Assembly (NCBI GenBank): GCA_001430745.1
Contig: KQ481938.1
Span: forward strand, 2,414,695 to 2,426,037
Source: Auxenochlorella pyrenoidosa
Taxonomy: Eukaryota; Chlorophyta; Trebouxiophyceae; Chlorellales; Chlorellaceae
DNA: 11,343 nt
Direction of reading: 5' to 3'
The position numbers were made by a program, and so were the translations under genes. Every line of letters starts with the position of its first letter. Position 1 is the stretch's first letter. The notes beneath the pieces are model-generated. The model saw nothing but the letters and a program-made list of their open reading frames with translations. It was not told the origin of the DNA and did not search any database. Shown here piece by piece: positions 9,133 to 11,343 of this stretch.

Positions 9133-10601
9133 CCCCGGGCTGCAGGCAGGCCGCTGGGCTGTGCAGCCAGCCCCGGCACGACAGTGGTGCCTGGGCTCCA
9201 AGCCGAGGCCGCCAGGGGATGGAATATTGCGAGGTGCGGCCAGCCCAGTGCGCCGCTGCTGTTCAGTGCTGCCAAACAGCACTCGAGGCATGTGTGGGTG
9301 GCCGATTGACCACCTTGAAGCCTTCATCATCCACCAGCCGCCCCTGCATCATGACCCAACCTGCATCTGAGCATTCCTGGGCATACAAAGCCATCCCCCA
9401 CAGACTGACCACCCATGCGCAGCTCACCTCCTTGGGCGCTTGTACCCCAGCCTGTACCATGGCCCGTGACCCGACTGCCTGTAGCCTGGGCTTTGCTCGC
9501 AGACTTTTGGACGCAGGGCTGAAGCCCTGCGCCGTGCTTTTTGGAACCATCAATGCGCCACTTTGTTTTGCGGCAAGCGCAGGCGCCTTTACCTAGCACT
9601 GCTGGGTTGCTTACTCTGCATGTTGGTTGCTGCTGCTTTTGTTGTGCACTCATCATCCGGGACCTGCTCATCTGTATTTTGCCTACAGTTTCTGTCAACC
9701 TGCACTCACGCAACCAGGTTGCCAGGGAGGGGAGCGTGTGCAGTGTTGCCATTTGCAGCAGCGGTGTCGCAAGATTTGCACGGGGTTTGCGCTTGCACTG
9801 TTTGCAGAAGCCATCTTTGTACCTGCCATAGCAGCTGGTTCCCGAGGCACTTAGAGGCATTCGTAGCGTAGGGCAGTCTAAGCTGTTAGCTCTGGGCTTG
9901 GCGGCGGCTTTGCCAATGGCAGTGAGCATGGGGGTGCCAGCGCAGAAGCTTCCAGCGGGGCTGGGGCAGATGTGCGGCAGGGTGGCCCGCAAGCTTAAGC
10001 ACAGCAGGCAGCAGGCGCCTGCAGCACTGCTGGGCCTGCCAAGCTGTGCTCATGGCGTGGCGCCATCTCCGCAAGGCCAGATTTTATGGCATAGGAGGTT
10101 ACCCAAAGTCATGTGTTCGACTTTTACTCTGTGGCCTTTGCTGCATGTGCGCTACTGCAGTATGAGGTGCCAGAGCCCAAGATTGACATGCAGGCTACTC
10201 CCGCCAGTGCAGCCGCCAGCGGAAGACACGAGTGAGTGCGCGTGCACGCAAGCGTGCTGCGCAGCAGCTAATGTGTGGACAGCAGCGCACCTGCCTCACA
10301 CGCACAACATGCATATCTGTTTCTCTTTCCATGACATACCCCATCAAGGTGATGCATATGAGCAGACATGCCCATACTGGAAGGTTCATCGGAGTTGACA
10401 TCATCTGTTTTGAAGGGGGGCAGCATGCGCGCTGTGGTGGTGCAGCGGGGGGAACAGCAGCTCTTCTGTCCCAAACTCGACACCCACAGCTACTCTTCTC
10501 TGCTTTAGAATTGAGATCACTCTTCGATCACTGTTATTAACTTCGGGAGCCGCCCTTGCCGCGTTATTCCCGCAAAACCTCGGCCCTTCCGTTTCGCACC
10601 C
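9133..10601. other. Non-coding stretch: probable GTPase 3' UTR, spacer and reductase 5' region
   Basis: No gene with recognisable homology was found on either strand in these roughly 1,470 bases. Composition changes from the C-rich introns upstream to a more T-rich mixture (for example 9530-9700), as expected of 3' UTR or spacer. I saw neither AATAAA nor the chlorophyte signal TGTAA on the plus strand up to about 10,500, so the GTPase transcript end cannot be placed. Open frames of 62-221 codons occur on both strands, but they lack known motifs and are expected by chance in GC-rich DNA. Candidate splice signals upstream of the reductase are listed separately. Confidence 0.6.
10161..10231 (+). 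other. Candidate non-coding first or internal exon upstream of the reductase
   Basis: A 71-base segment is flanked by strong splice signals. On its left is a T/C-rich tract ending GCTACTGCAG at 10160; on its right is the donor GTGAGT at 10232. The next good acceptor, a pyrimidine-rich tract ending CTGCTTTAG, is at 10508, only 94 bases before the reductase ATG. The simplest reading is a 5' UTR exon of the reductase followed by a 277-base intron (10232-10508). In the reductase frame the sequence after 10508 meets TGA at 10512, so it cannot be an N-terminal coding extension. It could also be part of an unrelated transcript, or chance. Confidence 0.3.
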
Positions 10602-11180
10602 ATGCCCTACCGCACCGCACTGATCACCGGAGCATCACGAGGCATTGGCCTTGGGTTGACGAAGGAGCTGCTGGCGACCGGCGCCACCGTCGTCGCCACC
10701 GTGCGGTCCGCCTCCAACGGCCTGTCGGAGCTGGCAGCCAATGCCGGCGGCCGGCTGCACATTGTGCAGCTGGACACTGGCTCATCAGCCTCCATTACCG
10801 CCTGTGTGGAGGGCCTGAAGAAGCAGTTCCAGCACTTTGACGTGAGAGCCGATTTTGTTGGCAGTTTACCGCTGACAATGCGCTCACGTCAGCAGCACGT
10901 GATCTGTGGGTCGCCAGCTGGCCTGCGACACGGCTGCGCTGTCCGCAGGAGACAATGGCAGTTTCCTAAAGTGGTCCTCAATTGTTCTCCCGGATCCAGT
11001 AGGCACCAGGGGCGCTGCTGCAGCGCTGCCTCAAGCACATTCTGGCACTCACCCAGAGGCCCTCCTGTTTCCGCCTCCTTGTCCCGCATGCTCCAGCTGG
11101 TGGTGAACAATGCCGGCATTCTGGAGGAGATCCGCCCCTTTGGCGAGGTGAAGGAGCAGGAGCTGCTCAATGCGTTCCAG
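10602..11180 (+). CDS. Short-chain dehydrogenase/reductase, C-factor/sniffer-like (3' end missing)
   Basis: Two exons, 10602-10841 and 11097-11180, join in phase 0 to give the first 108 residues. The N-terminus is a Rossmann fold with the SDR cofactor motif TGASRGIG (9-16). An arginine after the second strand (VATVRS, Arg36) often goes with NADPH preference. Then come LDTGS (Asp58, near the adenine) and the structural NNAGI (84-88). The pattern of ITGASRGIGLGL, ATVRS, LHIVQLD and LVVNNAGI resembles the C-factor/sniffer-type carbonyl reductase branch of the classical SDRs; that placement is an inference. The substrate is unknown, and the catalytic YxxxK is beyond the window. There is no obvious transit peptide, so cytosol is likely. 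The ATG follows CACCC and directly precedes the beta-1 strand, which supports the start. Confidence 0.85.
10842..11096 (+). other. Intron 1 of the short-chain reductase gene
   Basis: This 255-base intron runs from donor GTGAGA at 10842 to an acceptor ending GCTCCAG at 11096. It splits the protein between HFD and LVVNNAG in phase 0, where the SDR fold expects the strand that leads into NNAG. The acceptor has a moderately pyrimidine-rich tract (CTCCTTGTCCCGC upstream). Confidence 0.8.
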
Positions 11181-11343
11181 GTTTGGGGGGAGGGGGGGGC
11201 GGGGGCGGGGGCCCGGTGTGCATGGGGCGCTCCGAAGCGAGCAGCCGAGCCCCTGCCACTGATTGCCCTCGAGGCGGGGCAGGTGCAGGAGCGAGGGGCA
11301 GGGAGCTGCTGCTGGGATCAGCCGAAGGTGTTGGTATGCCCAC
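11181..11343 (+). other. Start of intron 2 of the reductase gene, with a G-quadruplex-like tract
   Basis: After LLNAFQ the sequence enters GTTTGG, a donor of the less common GTTTG form in this window. Four long G runs follow at 11185-11190, 11192-11199, 11201-11205 and 11207-11211. No SDR-like sequence (for example the expected NVxGP segment) is visible up to the end of the window, so the next exon should lie to the right. The donor position is supported by the frame and by the SDR alignment, and it is the only fitting site. Confidence 0.65.

Noticed and set aside
8211..9596. A 461-codon plus-strand open frame crossing the end of the GTPase gene
   Set aside because: It starts at exon 14 in frame but then reads through introns 14-16 and out of frame past the true stop at 9132. 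The homology follows the spliced path instead.
9563..9871. A 102-codon plus-strand frame with a hydrophobic N-terminus like a signal peptide
   Set aside because: The first codon at 9563 is not ATG (the sequence reads TTG), there is no supporting start context or splice context, and the Cys-rich remainder matches no family I recognise.
9327..9992. A 221-codon minus-strand open frame in the spacer
   Set aside because: It has scattered Cys and basic residues but no complete zinc-binding pattern or known motif, and the composition fits a chance frame in GC-rich DNA.
10090..10160. A GTTCGAC box that might be the B box of a tRNA gene
   Set aside because: The flanking bases do not fold into acceptor, D and anticodon arms at the right spacing, and there is no matching A box.
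1..11343. Search for mobile elements, CRISPR, phage, toxin-antitoxin or other bacterial-type systems
   Set aside because: I saw no transposase or integrase motif, no long terminal inverted or direct repeats, no spaced repeat array, and no operon-like packing. The window reads as ordinary nuclear housekeeping genes.

Overview
The window looks like nuclear DNA of a GC-rich unicellular green alga. A Chlorella- or Micractinium-type trebouxiophyte is my best guess, and a Chlamydomonas relative is possible. The evidence is eukaryotic gene structure with many short exons and 120-280 base introns, a uniform GTGNG...CAG splice signature, GC-rich codon use, a clean Kozak start, and no bacterial operon or Shine-Dalgarno layout. 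I see no transposon, phage, CRISPR, rRNA or tRNA sequence.

Layout. Positions 1-3247, minus strand: ten exons of a DEAD-box RNA helicase of the DDX47/Rrp3/RH10 type (18S rRNA maturation). The 5' end is at 3247, and the last exon(s) lie beyond the left edge. Positions 3248-4097: an intergenic region shared by two divergent genes. Positions 4098-9132, plus strand: a complete 17-exon gene for a 623-residue translational GTPase of the GTPBP1/GTPBP2 family (ribosome surveillance and mRNA decay). Positions 9133-10601: about 1.5 kb with no convincing coding gene, probably the GTPase 3' UTR, a spacer and the 5' UTR of the next gene. Positions 10602-11343, plus strand: the first two exons of a short-chain dehydrogenase/reductase that runs off the right edge.

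I rebuilt the exons by hand from family conservation, splice sites and reading-frame continuity. Every junction keeps frame: nine complete introns in the helicase, sixteen in the GTPase and one in the reductase. The helicase and the GTPase both serve ribosome production or quality control and are transcribed divergently from one 850-base spacer, so co-regulation is possible but not shown. The reductase has no evident link to them. I found no undescribed system. The most useful leads are an in-frame stop that overlaps the donor of helicase intron 10, a candidate 5' UTR intron upstream of the reductase, G-rich tracts next to splice donors, and the algal GTPBP1-like protein itself.
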